Below, piece by piece: positions 5,214 to 5,393 of a DNA stretch of 5,393 nt. Each line of letters opens with the position of its first letter. Within the stretch, counting starts at the first letter, position 1. The stretch is from a bacterium (Candidatus Gribaldobacteria) CG_4_10_14_0_8_um_filter_33_9 (lineage in GTDB: Bacteria > Patescibacteriota > Minisyncoccia > Minisyncoccales > CG1-02-41-26), in assembly GCA_002785165.1 (NCBI GenBank), contig PFMI01000037.1, positions 1 through 5,393 of the forward strand, written 5' to 3'. A program made the translations under genes and the position numbers. Below the pieces are notes generated by a model, which was not told the origin of the DNA, did no database searches, and was given only the letters and a program-made list of their open reading frames with translations.

Positions 5214-5393
5214 TTTTCTCTATCTGTGTCACATTTCGTTTTTGTTTAAGAAAATATATGACCTGTAATTAGAAAAAAGGCAAACTCTATGATAGGTGTT
5301 AAGTATTGGAAAAAATAGAAAATAAAAAAAAGAAAAATAATAAATCCGTATTGAAAAAGAAAAAATTTTATTTTATTTAAAGATTGCGGCAAA
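5214..5393. other. Intergenic tail, no gene seen
   Basis: This AT-rich stretch after ruvA contains no convincing coding region, tRNA or strong terminator. The only frames are tiny: a 9-codon ATG frame from 5289, and a lysine-rich TTG frame at 5306-5380 of the kind that A-runs produce by chance. It may contain the leader of a gene beyond the window. Confidence 0.5.

Noticed and set aside
5306..5380. Lysine-rich TTG-start frame of 24 residues
   Set aside because: Runs of A give long lysine frames by chance. There is no ribosome binding site and no family resemblance.

Overview
This is an AT-rich bacterial segment. Compact, closely packed, co-directional genes, lysine/isoleucine-rich proteins, mostly absent Shine-Dalgarno sequences and a shortened MltG suggest a reduced-genome lineage such as the Candidate Phyla Radiation (Patescibacteria, Parcubacteria-like). 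This placement is an inference from style and gene content, not a proven assignment. No internal UGA interrupts any intact CDS, the ABC gene ends in UGA, and the tRNA-Trp has a CCA anticodon. Ordinary UGA-stop decoding therefore fits, rather than the UGA=Gly code of Gracilibacteria.

Positions 1-764 hold no intact gene and look like a gene graveyard. They contain a frameshifted minus-strand coding remnant (6-241), a GC-rich hairpin (257-283), a frameshifted plus-strand remnant (281-505), a perfect 30-bp palindrome (521-550) and the C-terminal end of a DDE (rve-type) transposase (545-697). Directly after this comes a conserved translation cluster: tRNA-Thr(GGU) at 765-836, rpmG (ribosomal protein bL33) at 873-1040 and tRNA-Trp(CCA) at 1076-1151. 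In many bacteria this neighbourhood continues into secE-nusG. Here it is followed instead by a predicted 34-residue single-span membrane peptide and an ABC exporter.

Positions 1285-4580 form a probable operon: a half-size ABC exporter (TMD plus NBD), protein-L-isoaspartate O-methyltransferase (pcm), and the endolytic murein transglycosylase MltG. The spacings are 20 bp and 0 bp. The themes are envelope export, protein repair and peptidoglycan chain termination. A separate promoter with a perfect TATAAT lies 8 bp before the start of ruvA (4659-5213), so the RuvA mRNA is probably leaderless or nearly so. The last 180 bp hold no convincing gene.

I see no clear new defence, CRISPR or mobile system. 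The points most worth a second look are the pair of related palindromes around decayed genes, the replacement of secE after tRNA-Trp, the altered acidic pin of RuvA, and the compacted MltG catalytic domain.
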